Source: Chionoecetes opilio (taxonomy: Eukaryota > Arthropoda > Malacostraca > Decapoda > Majidae). From it: a DNA stretch of 64,000 nucleotides. The DNA is taken from positions 72,244 through 136,243 of the forward strand of contig JACEEZ010019096.1 of the NCBI GenBank assembly GCA_016584305.1, in the 5' to 3' direction. Shown here piece by piece: positions 18,649-29,349 of this stretch (the stretch's first letter is position 1; every line of letters starts with the position of its first letter). The translations under genes were made by a program, and so were the position numbers. Below the pieces are notes generated by a model. That model searched no databases, was not told where the DNA came from, and saw nothing but the letters and a program-made list of their open reading frames with translations.

Positions 18649-21318
18649 TAGGGTGCTAATAAAAATCAAAAGTTTGAATTTTTCTTCCTACTTTGGTGTA
18701 ATGGTGCATCTATGCAAGAAACCATCGTATGCAAAGTTTGACCTCAATCGGTTGATATTTAGGGGTGGCGGATTACAACTTTGTTATTTACCCTTATGCA
18801 CTGGCCTATTAAGGAGGGGATGTCATCTCTTGAAAGCGGACAAGCCGGACATCCCTTCCCCAGCAGGGCTGCTGGTCCCCCTCTTGGTGAGTATTAGCCC
18901 CTCGGTGGGGGGGGTATCATGGGGAGCCACCCCACTCATTGTGGCCGGCTTGGCCGGGGAAGGGAAGCCTTCGAGGTCCCGGGCTGTTGATGGCGATGGG
19001 CCTCCACAACTTGGAGGAGGAACTGGCGCTGTTCCTCGTCTTTGGTCAGCCGGAGGTTGAAGGACTGGATGAGCGCCACTCCTCGCTCGGCTGTGTCGTT
19101 GACGACGCGAAGTCCCTCGATTCGGCGGCAGGCCTCGACGTACGATTCCTCTTCCTGCCACTTCCGAGGGTTGGCGGACAGGAAGTCGGTCTTGATATCA
19201 AGAGCTTCGAAGAGGCGGAGGGAATTTTTCGTGGCGAAGGAGGGCAGTGTTGCCGCAGGAACTTGTGATGATGGGAGGTTTATTCGCTTGGCGGGTTCCT
19301 CGGCTCCTTCATCGTAGAGAATGGCCTGTACAATTGCTTGTTTGTCGGAGACAGGGAGACGTGAGTCGAACAGTGACAGGCCAATGAGATCTTCGCTCAA
19401 GTACCAGAAATGGCGGCTCAGAGTGGTGAAGCAGGCCTTCCGAATACTTTCGTCGTGGTACTGAAGGATGTCCTTAGCGAATCCAAGATCGTTGGCGGGA
19501 GCGTAGGATGGAACCGTCGATTCGAACCATCGCAGGACTTAGATCTCGGTTGCGAACGATGAGAACCGCTGGAGGGCTGACATTTCTCAAGGTGTGACGA
19601 CTCCAGTCAGCTGCTCCCGAAACAAGATCATCTTCAGAGCGTAAATGATACGCGCCATCCAACGCGCTCGATGAAGCGCTCCGGGGCTACGGATCGAGGT
19701 CTTCGGAAGAGCGCCGCCGAGGAAAAGGATGCTCAGCTCAGCGAGTTCCTTATAGTCGTCACGGGGCTGCTTTGTCTGAAGCAGACGTTTCAAACCTTGA
19801 ATGAGATCGTCCCTCTTGGAGACCAGAGTCTCCGGCAGATCTTCATTGGTGGGAGGGTTTATTGCCGACTGGTTGATGTAAGACCAGTAGTCCTTGAAGC
19901 GAGAGAAGATGGTGATCTCAGGACCAGAAGATGACCCCAAACACGTAGAAAAGGCCTTCTCAAGGACAAGTTCGTGGACGTGATGACGGCAAGCAAGTGA
20001 AACGAGGGGTCGGCCGATCTTCTGTTGCAAGATGGTGCATGCACCATTGATGGCTCCAGTGTTGGCACTGGTTGTGTCGAAGCACATCGTCACGACTCGT
20101 TCCTGGACCCCCCAGTCTTGTAGAGCCTCGAACACAGCTGTAGCGGCGGCATCACCAGTTCCGGAGTGCAGTTTCGGGACTCCTAGGAGCTTCTCCACTC
20201 CTTCTCCTGTGACGAGGATGGCGAGTCTTTCGGCGCAAGTGCCATCGTCCTGAGGAAGGATCTTCCCGTCCCAATGAACGGTAAGAGGGGTAAGAGGACT
20301 GAAAGTCTCTTTGATGTCCTTCGCCAAAGTGGACCTGTACTTCGCTCTTGCCTGTCGAATGGACTCGGGATTCAGCACAAGCTCTTGTGGATCGTGGCCC
20401 AAGCTACTTGCCGTAGCCGCCACAATTCGAAGGGCTTGGCGGCTACTGACCCCAGTTCTGTCAAGGGCTCCGACGAGATCAAGGATAGGACGGACTTCGT
20501 GCCCCGTGTCCTCAATCGCTTTGGTGGAGAAGCGACCCCGGCGTCGGAAGAAGAAGTCGATGTGTTGGCAGCGTTGGCTGGACTTGATGACTCAGACGAT
20601 GACGACTCCAGCTCAACCATCTCTTCTCCTTTTGGCGTCTGTTGACGGCTACGTGAGAGAGAGCTTTCACGTCGGCAAACCGATTCTTTCAGCTTCTTGT
20701 CCAGACCAGCCATCGAACCCCGCCTCCCCTTCTCCCGCTGGGCAAGAAGGAATTCCTTGTCTTCAGGAATGGTCATCAGAGTGAGGGCGTCGGAGTGGGC
20801 GATGTCCAAAAGGTCTGGGAGACTTTCTTGGAAGGTCTTCTGTTTTTCGGCAGGCGTGACTCCAGAGTTATTCTTGCTTTTGCTCAGGATCTTCCACTCG
20901 TCGAAAAGTCCAGTAATCTTCCTCCTCACGCTAGTTTCTGCGATGGTGGGGATCCTAGCTCGTGTCCAGAAGTCGAGGACCTCCTTTGCAGCCTCAGCTG
21001 CACTCTGCTGCACCGTCTTCTTCTCTTCCTTGTGTGCGTAGAAAAATCGTCGTAAAACGTCTCCACGGCTGGGAAGTTTTGCTCCTGTGATAGTAGGAAC
21101 ACTATGGCCAAGAAGCCAAACTTCAGTCTGCTTTCTCGTGGTCATGACCTGAGGGCGAAAAGAGGAAATGTTCAAGATCGATCCGCCACCTCTAAATATC
21201 AACCAATTAGCCTGAAACTTTGCACACGACAGTTTCTAAGTACAAGGCAGAATACCACAAAAGTACGTGAAAAAATATTGACTTTGAAAAATTACCCCTA
21301 TGCGCTATTGGCACCCTA
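18649..21318 (-). mobile_element. hAT-like DNA transposon with broken transposase
   Basis: The ends TAGGGTGCTAATA and the complement of TAGGGTGCCAATA are followed by subterminal inverted blocks (GGTTGATATTTAGGGGTGGC at about 18760; its counterpart at about 21186). The left flank is ACGTACAG; the right flank is ACGTA-G followed by TCATG. This fits an 8-bp duplication with a 2-base loss, as judged against the intact duplicate site near 17026. One transposase-like gene lies on the minus strand. The family was not identified with certainty. The 8-bp duplication favours hAT, and P is another 8-bp group. Confidence 0.75.
18936..21145 (-). pseudogene. Transposase-like gene with a frameshift and two stops
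   Basis: Reading from MTTRKQTEVWLLGHSVP (start at 21145, inside the inverted ends) the protein would be about 735 residues. The N-terminal part (to about 20425) is basic and Ser-rich. A one-base frameshift near 20425 moves the frame to RIVAATASSLGHDPQELVLN. The central part has CFDTTSANTGAINGAC, a probable catalytic Asp region, then LACRHHVHELVLEKAF and GALHRARWMARIIYALKM. After that come TGA (19589-19587) and TAA (about 19541), in the same frame. The C-terminal part shows FWYLSEDLIGL and NDTAERGVALIQSFN, and ends at 18936. I recall this family as common but unnamed in arthropod genomes. It is not functional here. Confidence 0.75.
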
Positions 21319-21447
21319 ACGTAGTCATGAACAGTATAACACATTATATACATTAACTTTTATAGACGTGACTTTTCTTAATTGTATGGCTCGACAACAT
21401 ACAATTTTTTATAGCAAAGGAAAGATCTGGGCGTGAATTGGGGTTAA
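21319..21447 (+). repeat. Resumed duplication unit with MITE right part
   Basis: Continues the unit cut by the hAT-like element: GTCATGAACAGTATAACACA, the uninterrupted version of the site filled at 17045, then a MITE right part ending in TTAA at 21444-21447 (partial copy 6). Confidence 0.85.
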
Positions 21448-21483
21448 TGGGAGGAAAATGTAATACGAAGATGCTACGACAAT

Positions 21484-21695
21484 TTAACCCCTTGAGCCCC
21501 AGAACGTAATTTCCATTGTAATTTGGGTACCATTAGACAATTTTAATGAACATAAGCAATAGTTTATAGATGTGACCTGTTTAGTATCCTTGTCCATGAA
21601 CTAATTTGGTATATTCAGTTACTTTTCGTAATTGTATGGCTCGATAACATACAATTTTTTATAGCAAAGGAAAGATTTGGCTGTGAAGGGGTTAA
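21484..21695 (+). mobile_element. piggyBac-like MITE, copy 7
   Basis: TTAA at 21484-21487 and 21692-21695, with both C-rich ends present. In COA8 intron 2. Confidence 0.85.
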
Positions 21696-21708
21696 TGAGA
21701 AATGTGTA

Positions 21709-22482
21709 CAAGGAGGTCCCGAAGATACGAGCAGTTAGGTTCCACCTGGCATACTCGTAAAGCGAAATCTCGTATAACAAAACACATAACTAATGGTAAA
21801 ATATAGGTTTGGTTCCAGGACCCCATCAATTAAAAAAGAAGAAGAAAAAAAACATGTTTTTCAAGCTAAAATAAACTATAGCAAACACAACAAACACACA
21901 GCGTCTATATTACCCACACTGTACTACCTATTCTGTAGAAAAAGCATTCTGAAAGAGAAAATAGCACACAAAATAACATAACTGCACATTAATTAAACAT
22001 AAAACATGCATAACAAGCAAAAAAGACGCTGTAATGTTAGGGACACCACGTGATACAAGAGAAGGTAGTGTAGCGGTCCCATGGTTGGGGCTGCACACTT
22101 GCAAATTACCCCTAAAGGTCAGGCCGCGCCATATGCTTAATTACCCTTCAGATCACGCCTTGCTAGGGGTGACCTGACTGCAGTCCCAAGGTTGGGGCCG
22201 CACACCTGCTAATTACCCCTAAATGTCAGGCCGCGCCATATGCTTAATTACCCTTCAGGTCAGGGCTTGCTAGGGGTGACCTCACTGGGGTCAACCAAAT
22301 CCCCCTTTGTCCAGCCCGGGAGTGGTAGGGCGCGCATTTTGAGCTTGATAATTTTACTCACCCCAGTTTGAATGTCATATCATTGGATTTTCGATCTCGT
22401 ATATTGAAAATAGACCCTAATTTACACATCTCGTATCATCGGATTCTCGTATACCGAATGCTCGTATAACGGGACCTCCCTG
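21709..22482 (-). mobile_element. Tigger/pogo-like element B, inverted copy
   Basis: TA at 21707-21708 and 22483-22484. The ends match element B in reverse orientation, and the internal tandem duplication (CAAGGTTGGGGCCGCACACC blocks) is also present. No transposase. Confidence 0.88.
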
Positions 22483-22484
22483 TA

Positions 22485-22739
22485 TATACATAGGTTAATT
22501 TTCATCAAAGTTTTAGTCGACGGAAGAGAAAGAAATGAGGAGACTTTATAAATGAAAGAGAAATGTGACAGAAACGATAACATTCATAAGCTCAAAAAAC
22601 ATAGAAAATAATAAGATATGTTGTATATATGTTGTACAAGCAACATTTCAGTTCATACGTCGGCAATGCAGATTTGCATAATACACATGCAATGCAATAA
22701 TCCCCGGCAGTTTTGGGTTAAATCAGTTTTAGAGCATTG
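22485..22739. other. Intron 2 stretch, no recognised feature
   Basis: AT-rich. No exon-like or repeat structure is visible. Confidence 0.35.
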
Positions 22740-23115
22740 GAGCTACGAAATGGTATAGAAGAAGATAGAAGTTTTAAGTGGATAAAGGGATATAATAAAG
22801 GAGAGGTAGGAAAAGTTCTTACGGCTAGTAACCAGGGTAGAACAAGAAGTAACGGATTCAAGCTGGAAAAGCCTAATTTAATAAGGAAATAGGGAAAAAC
22901 TGGTTCACAAATAGGGTGGTGAATGATTGGAATGGACTCAGTAGACAGGTAGTTATTGCGGAGTCAATAGGGAGTTTTAAAAGGAGGCTGGATAAATTCA
23001 TGGATGGGGATGAAAGGTGGATGTAGGTAGTGTTAAGTAACAGGAACTACCACGTGTAGGTCTCCCAGCCTCTTGTAGCTTCCTTATTTTCTTAAGTTTT
23101 CATGTTGTTATGTTG
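22740..23115 (+). mobile_element. CR1-like LINE 3' end
   Basis: The most complete LINE tail in the window. The frame GKNWFTNRVVNDWNGLSRQV continues to SFKRRLDKFMDGDERWM and a stop, then the conserved 3' UTR (GTAGGTCTCCCAGCCTCTTG) and a TTCTTAAG/ATGTTGTT tail. 5'-truncated and with frame breaks upstream. Confidence 0.8.
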
Positions 23116-23518
23116 TTATGACTTGCTGAAAATTAGGATCTATAATTTCGGAGTCTTTGATATTAATTTAGTTTTATATGATACATTTTTTTTTTCCTTT
23201 ATTTTTTTTTGGTCTGGGTTAAAACATTGAAGCCATTGAAGGTACGAAATGGTGTGGATTTTATTGATATTTAGGATTTGTAACTTCAGAATCTTTAAAG
23301 TTAATTTACTTTGTAGATGAGACAAAAGTTCATGCAGACTACTATTTTGTTAATGATTAGGATTTTTTATGTAGAAAACTAATATTAATTTAGTTTTACA
23401 TTAAACATTTTATTTATTTATTTACGTTTTTTTTTTTACTTGGGAATCTTTGATATTAATTTAGTTTTTCATGAAATTAATTTTGTATTTACTATATTCT
23501 ATTTTCTTGTTTTTTTAG
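23116..23518. other. End of COA8 intron 2
   Basis: AT-rich, with the segment GATATTAATTTAGTTTT repeated three or four times with drift (about 23158, 23300, 23382, 23452). It ends in the polypyrimidine tract and acceptor TTTTTTTAG before exon 3. Confidence 0.6.
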
Positions 23519-23743
23519 ATGAGACAAGAGTTCATTGAGACCAAGCTCAAGGAGAAATACGGCGACAGTGAAGGGCGGAAGACACTCACCGCGGACGAGA
23601 TGTCACAGTTCTACAAGGGGTTCCTGGACGACCACCTGAGCCTGCACACACAGTACAACAAGGAGTGGTACTGGAGGAACGGCACGAACATCCTCCTAGC
23701 GGCCAGGGTGTGGTTGCAGCAGAAGATGAGCAGTGATAGATGA
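23519..23743 (+). CDS. COA8: COA8 exon 3: C-terminal part and stop
   Basis: The last coding exon, joined in phase 0 after the acceptor TTTTTTTAG. The internal reading begins MRQEFIETKLKEKYG and continues with LTADEMSQFYKGFLDDHL and YNKEWYWRNGTNILLA, ending at TGA (23741-23743). This follows the COA8 pattern EEFI...LK...LN.EEM..FYK.FL......Y.R.WY..N. The leading ATG is not a start codon; it is the first codon after splicing. The total protein is 122 + 71 + 74 = 267 residues, longer than the ~200-residue animal relatives because of the exon 1 repeats. A donor-like GGC|GTAAGT follows the stop by 4 bases. Confidence 0.92.
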   Translation: MRQEFIETKLKEKYGDSEGRKTLTADEMSQFYKGFLDDHLSLHTQYNKEWYWRNGTNILLAARVWLQQKMSSDR

Positions 23744-24230
23744 GGCGTAAGTGTGTGGCTGTATATATTACCCCCCTGTTGTCTCTCTCTCTTTCTCTGC
23801 CTGTCTCTCTCTCTCAGGTATTTAGTATGATAATTATGATGGATGAGGAGTATGTGTAAGTCTGTATTAAGCCCCTCTGTATCTCTCTCTCTCTGTTGTT
23901 AATATTTTGTTAACACTGGCTTACGCAAACTCTCTGATAACTTTTTTTGTTATTAATGGGTGAGGAGTAAGTATATGTCTGTGTTAACCCTCTCTGTCTC
24001 TCTCTCTCTGTTGTTGTTAATATTTTGTCAACACTGGCTTACGTGAGCTCTTGCCCCCTCTCTCTCTCTCTCTCTCTCTCTGATAACTATTAGGGATACT
24101 TTTTATGGAGAGAGAGAGTAAAGACGTCATTAGAACAGTGAAACTTTCCTTTCTTTCTCTCTCTCTCTTTTTGATACTTATAAGGGATATTTTTTATTGA
24201 GAGACACTAATGACGTTGTTAGAACATTGT

Positions 24231-24282
<52 letters not shown>

Positions 24283-24284
24283 TA
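23744..24284. repeat. Downstream CT repeats and drifting direct repeats
   Basis: A unit with GATGAGGAGTA...GTCTGTRTTAA, a CT run and GTTAATATTTTGTTAACACT, then GGCTTACG, occurs about three times (23745, 23840, 23955), starting at the COA8 stop codon itself. It is followed by longer (CT)n runs (24058-24080, 24230-24279). Confidence 0.75.
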
Positions 24285-24390
24285 GTTAGTGTGGAGTCAA
24301 TAGGGAGCTATAAAAGGAGGCTGGACAGTGTTATGGATGGGGATGAAAAGTGGATGTAGGTAGTGTTAAGTAACAGGAACTACCACCACA
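24285..24390 (+). mobile_element. CR1-like LINE tail fragment
   Basis: GTGGAGTCAATAGGGAGCTA through GTTAAGTAACAGGAACTACC; this matches the other CR1 tails and is truncated at both ends. Confidence 0.75.
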
Positions 24391-24639
24391 TTTATAGAAT
24401 AGGATACACTGCCTCACACATGCCATTCTAATGTTCCGTAGTATCTCATTAATACAATACTGTGACGAAGGAGGGGGGGGGGGGCAATCCCCATTCCACT
24501 CTTTAAACTTCGTCACACCACCACTAACGGCTCGGGGCAATGGAAGGAGACGGGAAGGACTAAAGGGAGACACTTAACTGCTGTGCACGGCTTTTATTTC
24601 CCCCACACTACTCTACTATGTACAAAGTCACCAACACAA
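24391..24639. other. Stretch before the 72-bp minisatellite
   Basis: Contains a short G-run (24471-24483). No gene or repeat was identified. Confidence 0.3.
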
Positions 24640-25990
24640 TGCACAACACTGTACAGGCAAACGTCTCTCAAAGGGCACCGCCCTTTGAGCCACTGAGTCA
24701 CTGTCTCACACAGTAAAGGGGCGGGACACACGCCAACACCCACGAGTCACTGTCTCTCAGGGGCGCCGCCCTTGCCCTCACACAGTAAAGGGGCGGGACA
24801 CACGCCAACACCCACGAGTCACTGTCTCTCAGGGGCGCCGCCCTTGCCCTCACACGGGGAAGGGGCGGGACACACGCCAACATCCACGAGTCACTGTCTC
24901 TCAGGGGCGCCGCCCTTGCCCTCACACGGGGAAGGGGCGGGACACACGCCAACACCCACGAGTCACTGTCTCAGGGGCGCCGCCCTTGCCCTCACACGGG
25001 GAAGGGGCGGGACACACGCCAACACCCACGAGTCACTGTCTCTCTCAGGGGCGCCGCCCTTTGAGCCACTGAGTCACTGTCTCTCTCAGGGGCGCCGCCC
25101 TTTGAGCCACTGAGTCACTGTCTCACACAGTAAAGGGGCGGGACACACGCCAACACCCACGAGTCACTGTCTCTCAGGGGCGCCGCCCTTGCCCTCACAC
25201 GGGGAAGGGGTGGGACACACGCCAACACCCACGAGTCACTGTCTCTCAGGGGCGCCGCCCTTGCCCTCACACGGGGAAGGGGCGGGACACACGCCAACAC
25301 CCACGAGTCACTGTCTCTCAGGGGCGCCGCCCTTGCCCTCACACAGTAAAGGGGCGGGACACACGCCAACACCCACGAGTCACTGTCTCTCAGGGGCGCC
25401 GCCCTTGCCCTCACACGGGGAAGGGGCGGGACACACGCCAACACCCACGAGTCACTGTCTCTCAGGGGCGCCGCCCTTGCCCTCACACGGGGAAGGGGCG
25501 GGACACACGCCAACACCCACGAGTCACTGTCTCTCAGGGGCGCCGCCCTTGCCCTCACACAGTAAAGGGGCGGGACACACGCCAACACCCACGAGTCACT
25601 GTCTCTCAGGGGCGCCGCCCTTGCCCTCACACAGTAAAGGGGCGGGACACACGCCAACACCCACGAGTCACTGTCTCTCAGGGGCGCCGCCCTTGCCCTC
25701 ACACGGGGAAGGGGCGGGACACACGCCAACACCAACGAGTCACTGTCTCTCAGGGGCGCCGCCCTTGCCCTCACACGGGGAAGGGGCGGGACACACGCCA
25801 ACATCCACGAGTCACTGTCTCTCAGGGGCGCCGCCCTTGCCCTCACACAGTACAGGGGCGGGACACACGCCAACACCCACGAGTCACTGTCTCTCAGGGG
25901 CGCCGCCCTTGCCCTCACACGGGGAAGGGGCGGGACACACGCCAACACCCACGAGTCACTGTCTCTCTCAGGGGCGCCGCCCTTGCCTGC
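24640..25990. repeat. 72-bp GC-rich minisatellite, about 18 units
   Basis: The unit includes GGGACACACGCCAACACCCA and CAGGGGCGCCGCCCTTGCCC. Two variants alternate, CACACGGGGAAGG and CACACAGTAAAGG. Because 72 is divisible by 3 and the units lack stops, both strands show long repetitive frames (277 and 312 residues). These are most likely artefacts. A GGGGCGCCGCCC palindrome occurs in each unit. Confidence 0.95.
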
Positions 25991-26889
25991 TCGCCCACGA
26001 ACACAGGCTCACCCCAGCGCACACAGACTCACCCCACTGTTCTTCCGTGTACTACTACACGCCGTCCCCAACACACTGTGTAGGCGCGCTACACACTCTG
26101 TACAGGGTGCCGCCCTATGTGCCGTGACCCTACCCCACAGTCGCCGCCACTGAGTTTCAAGGTCATGCCGTGCCCAACAGGGCCACTCTCGTCCCCCTTC
26201 GTCAGAAGAGGGAGACGGGTCTTTTCAGGACGGGGTTTTGCAGGGCGCAGTGGTCACGGTAAATCCTGGGCGGGAGCGCCTGTCCACCCGACGTGGTTGT
26301 GTTTTTGCTACTATTTTCCCCCTTCGTCAGGCCATCACCACGTCGGTTCCCCCCCATTCTCTGGGCCAATGGGAGGAAAGGACGTGGCGACCCGAACCCT
26401 GGGTCGAACCCCCCACCAGCGAGACCCCAGAGGTAGAGACGAAGGACCCTTGCCTTGTTCGCCAGTAGCAGCGAACAAGGCCCTTCGTAACAATACCTAT
26501 ATGTTTTGCTAATCATACCGCACATACACAAGGTTAGTAAGAATAAGGGAATTAGTGGTATGTAAAAGACAGGGAAAGTAAAACAATGAAATCATCACAA
26601 CCTGTTTATTGAGCCTAGCATTTGATACAGGACTGGTAACTTTAATAATACTGCATAGTGCCCTGTGTCTTAACCTGTAATACTGTATCAAAGTATTAAA
26701 TCACCTCTACTATGGGTTACCCTTTGGTCCCATTAGGTCTGTTGTGTTACTGTATCAAAGTATTAAGAGTAAATCACATGCATATAATAAGGCCTCTACT
26801 CTGGCTTGCTTTATTGTTCCAACTTCCATTAGGTCTGTCAGGCCTCTGTTGCCTCTCCTCCAACCCAGCACATGTAACCTAAGCTCCTA
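25991..26889. other. GC-rich then AT-rich non-coding stretch
   Basis: GC-rich to 26480, with TTTTCCCCCTTCGTCAG-type blocks near 26195 and 26320, then AT-rich. GTATCAAAGTATTAA occurs at about 26685 and 26752. No conserved protein was recognised. Confidence 0.35.
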
Positions 26890-27095
26890 TTAACCCCTTG
26901 AGGCCCAGAACATTACTATCATTGTAATATGACTACCATTAGACGATTTTTAGTGAATATAAGCAATGTTTTATAGCTATGACCTGTTTAGTATCCTTTC
27001 CACTAATTTGATATATTCAGCTACTTTTCGTAATTTTATGGCTCGACGACATAATTTTGTATAGCAAAGGAAAGACCTGGGCGTGAAGGAGTTAA
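26890..27095 (+). mobile_element. piggyBac-like MITE, copy 8
   Basis: TTAA at 26890-26893 and 27092-27095, with ends CCCCTTGAGGCCCAGA and GGGCGTGAAGGAG. Confidence 0.85.
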
Positions 27096-27342
27096 TGGGT
27101 CCTGCAGTAACAATAGCTATATAGTCATGTCCTCCGATGCCTCAGTTTTCTCATATGACACTCCATGACATTATCTGTGGGGCTTCGCTATGTTGGTACA
27201 ATGAGACGCAGCATCACATAGATAACACATACAATACTCTTAGTAATAGCAATGGTTCCTATCACCTGTCTCACCTTGTAGTATTCCTCATGTCTCTGAC
27301 CCATCCAAGCTCTCACGTTTCCACAGTCACCTATAATCGCTG
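27096..27342. other. Short non-coding stretch
   Basis: No recognised gene or repeat. Confidence 0.3.
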
Positions 27343-27529
27343 CACGTTAAGTTGGCGAAAATGTTGCCCCTTCACTTCCCCCTTCCGAATGCACGGGATT
27401 GGCTGAGGTGTTGGGTGTTGGGGCTTTAGGGGGGAACTTGGGGTAAGGCATTCTCACCCAACACCCCAGCCAATCCCGTGCGTTCGGAAGGGGGGAGTGT
27501 AGGGGCCACATTTTTGCCAACTTAACGTG
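27343..27529. mobile_element. Foldback MITE with ~75 bp arms
   Basis: The left arm starts CACGTTAAGTTGGCGAAAAT; the right arm is its near-complement ending CTTAACGTG. The arms also share GAATGCACGGGATTGGCTG. The loop is about 38 bp. No target duplication was recognised, so the family is not assigned. Confidence 0.85.
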
Positions 27530-27979
27530 TGGCGGGTATAGATGGTCTGCCTTTAAGGGGAGCGTCTGGGTTCCCAGTTTTAGCTTTATGGCTTTGATTG
27601 GTGTTGGTGGGGTGTGTGCGCGGCTGTGAGTCTGAGCTGCAGCGCGTCAAGGAGGCCACACACTCAAGGCCTACTGCAGCACTCTGGCCGTAAGTGTGAC
27701 CCTGACCCCTGACCTCTCGTGACCTGTTTTTTCCCCTCTGGTTTTGTTAATTTTGTTTTTATGGTGGCGAGGCCTGTGTTAATTTTTTATTTATTATTTT
27801 TTCTTTTCTGTTTTTGTAAATTTATTGTTGCTATGGTGGTAGGGGCTGTATTTTATTTTTCTCTGGTTTTTGTTGTTTTTGTTTATATGGCTGTGGTCGC
27901 TGTGTATTTATTTATTTATTATTCTTTTCTTTCCTCGGATTTTGTTAATTAATTTTGGTTTTAGTCTCATCCATACCTC
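27530..27979. other. Non-coding stretch, T-rich
   Basis: TTTT-rich with a repeated TTTTGTTAATTTTG/GGTTTT motif (27735-27950). No gene was recognised. Confidence 0.35.
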
Positions 27980-28193
27980 TTAACCCCTTGAGGCCCAGAA
28001 CGTAATTTCCATTGTAATTTGGGTACCATTAGACAATTTTTAGTGACTTATCAGCAATATTTTATAGCTATGACCTGTTTCGTATGCTTGTCCACTAACT
28101 AATTTGGTATATTACGTTACTTTTCGTAATTGTATGGCTCGACAACATACAATTTTTTATAGCAAAGGAAAGATCTGGGCGTGAAGGGGTTAA
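27980..28193 (+). mobile_element. piggyBac-like MITE, copy 9
   Basis: TTAA at 27980-27983 and 28190-28193. Both ends and all inner blocks are present. Confidence 0.85.
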
Positions 28194-28357
28194 CATGTAA
28201 ATTATGTTTCTGGAAAATCGTGTGATTAGCAAAATATGTCTTGAAGGAATCCTATGTTCCTGTTGGTCATCCCATCGATTTCTTAAATATTTTAGAATAG
28301 TTTTGATCGTAACTTCGGATTTTTTGTGCGTTAGGCATGGTACAATTTTTGTGTGTA

Positions 28358-28862
28358 CACTTGAGCCTCTATTTAACGGGTTAAGTGGGGCATTGAAGTG
28401 TCCTTTGCTTGAAGAAGTCAGTTACCTGGTACTCTATAGTCAATAACCTTGTAGTTGGTACTTACAAAGTGTCTAGATAGGATCAAAGTATCTTATCTTA
28501 TACCTGGTACTCGCGGGCCGGAAGCCATTATTTTTCCTATAAAGACTACGATGTTTTATTACATATAAAAGACCATTAGAATCAGAAATGTGATTACGAA
28601 AAAGCATTTATGGGTACTATTAAGAAACTTATTGATATGTATAACCTAGACACTCATTACAAAACAAAAACATGAAAATAATTGTAGTTTTTGTTTTACT
28701 TAGCATAAACTGTAAGTAGAGGTGTATGCAGGACTGTGTACAGGACTCGGAAGGCTTCTATTCTGAGTTCCAGGTGGCGGCCTAGCGGACTCATTTTTCA
28801 AACAGCGGACTCATTGAATCGTTTGGTCCAGTAGCAGAGTCCGCTAAATAGAGGTTCGAGTG
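28358..28862. mobile_element. Tigger/pogo-like element C
   Basis: Ends CACTTGAGCCTCTATTTAAC and the complement of CACTCGAACCTCTATTTAGC, with TA at 28356-28357 and 28863-28864. No transposase frame. The flanks on both sides share a drifting duplicate (CCCATCGATTTCTTA at about 28270 and 28892). Confidence 0.8.
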
Positions 28863-28947
28863 TATATGTTAAGAATCCTACGTTTATTGTCCCATCGATT
28901 TCTTACGAATTTAGAAATGTTTTATGCGTAACTGATTTTGTTTTGTT

Positions 28948-29155
28948 TTAACCCCTTCACGCCCAGATCTTTCCTTTGCTATAAAAAAAACTTCTGTTAG
29001 CCATAAAATTACGAAGTGACTGAATATACCAAATTAGTTAGTGGACAAGGATACTAAACAGGTCATAGCTATAAAATATTGCTTATAGTCACTAAAAATT
29101 GTCTAATGGTACCCAAATTACAATGGAAATTACGTTCTGGGCCTCAAGGGGTTAA
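28948..29155 (-). mobile_element. piggyBac-like MITE, copy 10
   Basis: TTAA at 28948-28951 and 29152-29155, with clean ends. It ends ~95 bp before the KH exon. Confidence 0.85.
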
Positions 29156-29248
29156 ACTAATTATGGTAAAATGTTTTTGTGTATAACTCTGTGAAATTCT
29201 GAATGACCCTCCCTCTATGGCCTCTTACCCCCTCTCTGCCCCCTCCAG

Positions 29249-29349
29249 AACCAGGTGCCCATCCAGATGAGTGTTGAGATCTCCCCCCAGCACCACGCCT
29301 TTGTGGTGGGCCGCTACAACGAGCGCATCAAGCACCGCACGGCCACCAA
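29249..29349 (+). CDS. KH-domain exon, Bicaudal-C-like (internal, partial gene)
   Basis: A single internal exon of 101 bp: acceptor CTGCCCCCTCCAG (ends 29248), donor CCAA|GTGAGT (intron from 29350). Translation gives NQVPIQMSVEISPQHHAFVV, then GRYNERIK and HRTATK. The beta-strand/helix pattern with QHH.F..GR....IKH matches the KH domains of Bicaudal-C/BICC1, RNA-binding proteins that regulate translation. The usual GXXG loop reads GRYN, so its second Gly is replaced, which is a known kind of variation in Bicaudal-C. The exon starts in phase 0 and ends with 2 extra bases. No neighbouring exon was recognised. The family is likely; orthology is not proven. Confidence 0.65.

Noticed and set aside
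24698..26127. Repetitive proteins of 277 and 312 residues on opposite strands
   Set aside because: Both are translations of the 72-bp minisatellite; open frames on both strands come from unit length and GC content.
26400..26430. tRNA B-box-like GGGTCGAACCCCC
   Set aside because: No matching A box at tRNA spacing and no cloverleaf.
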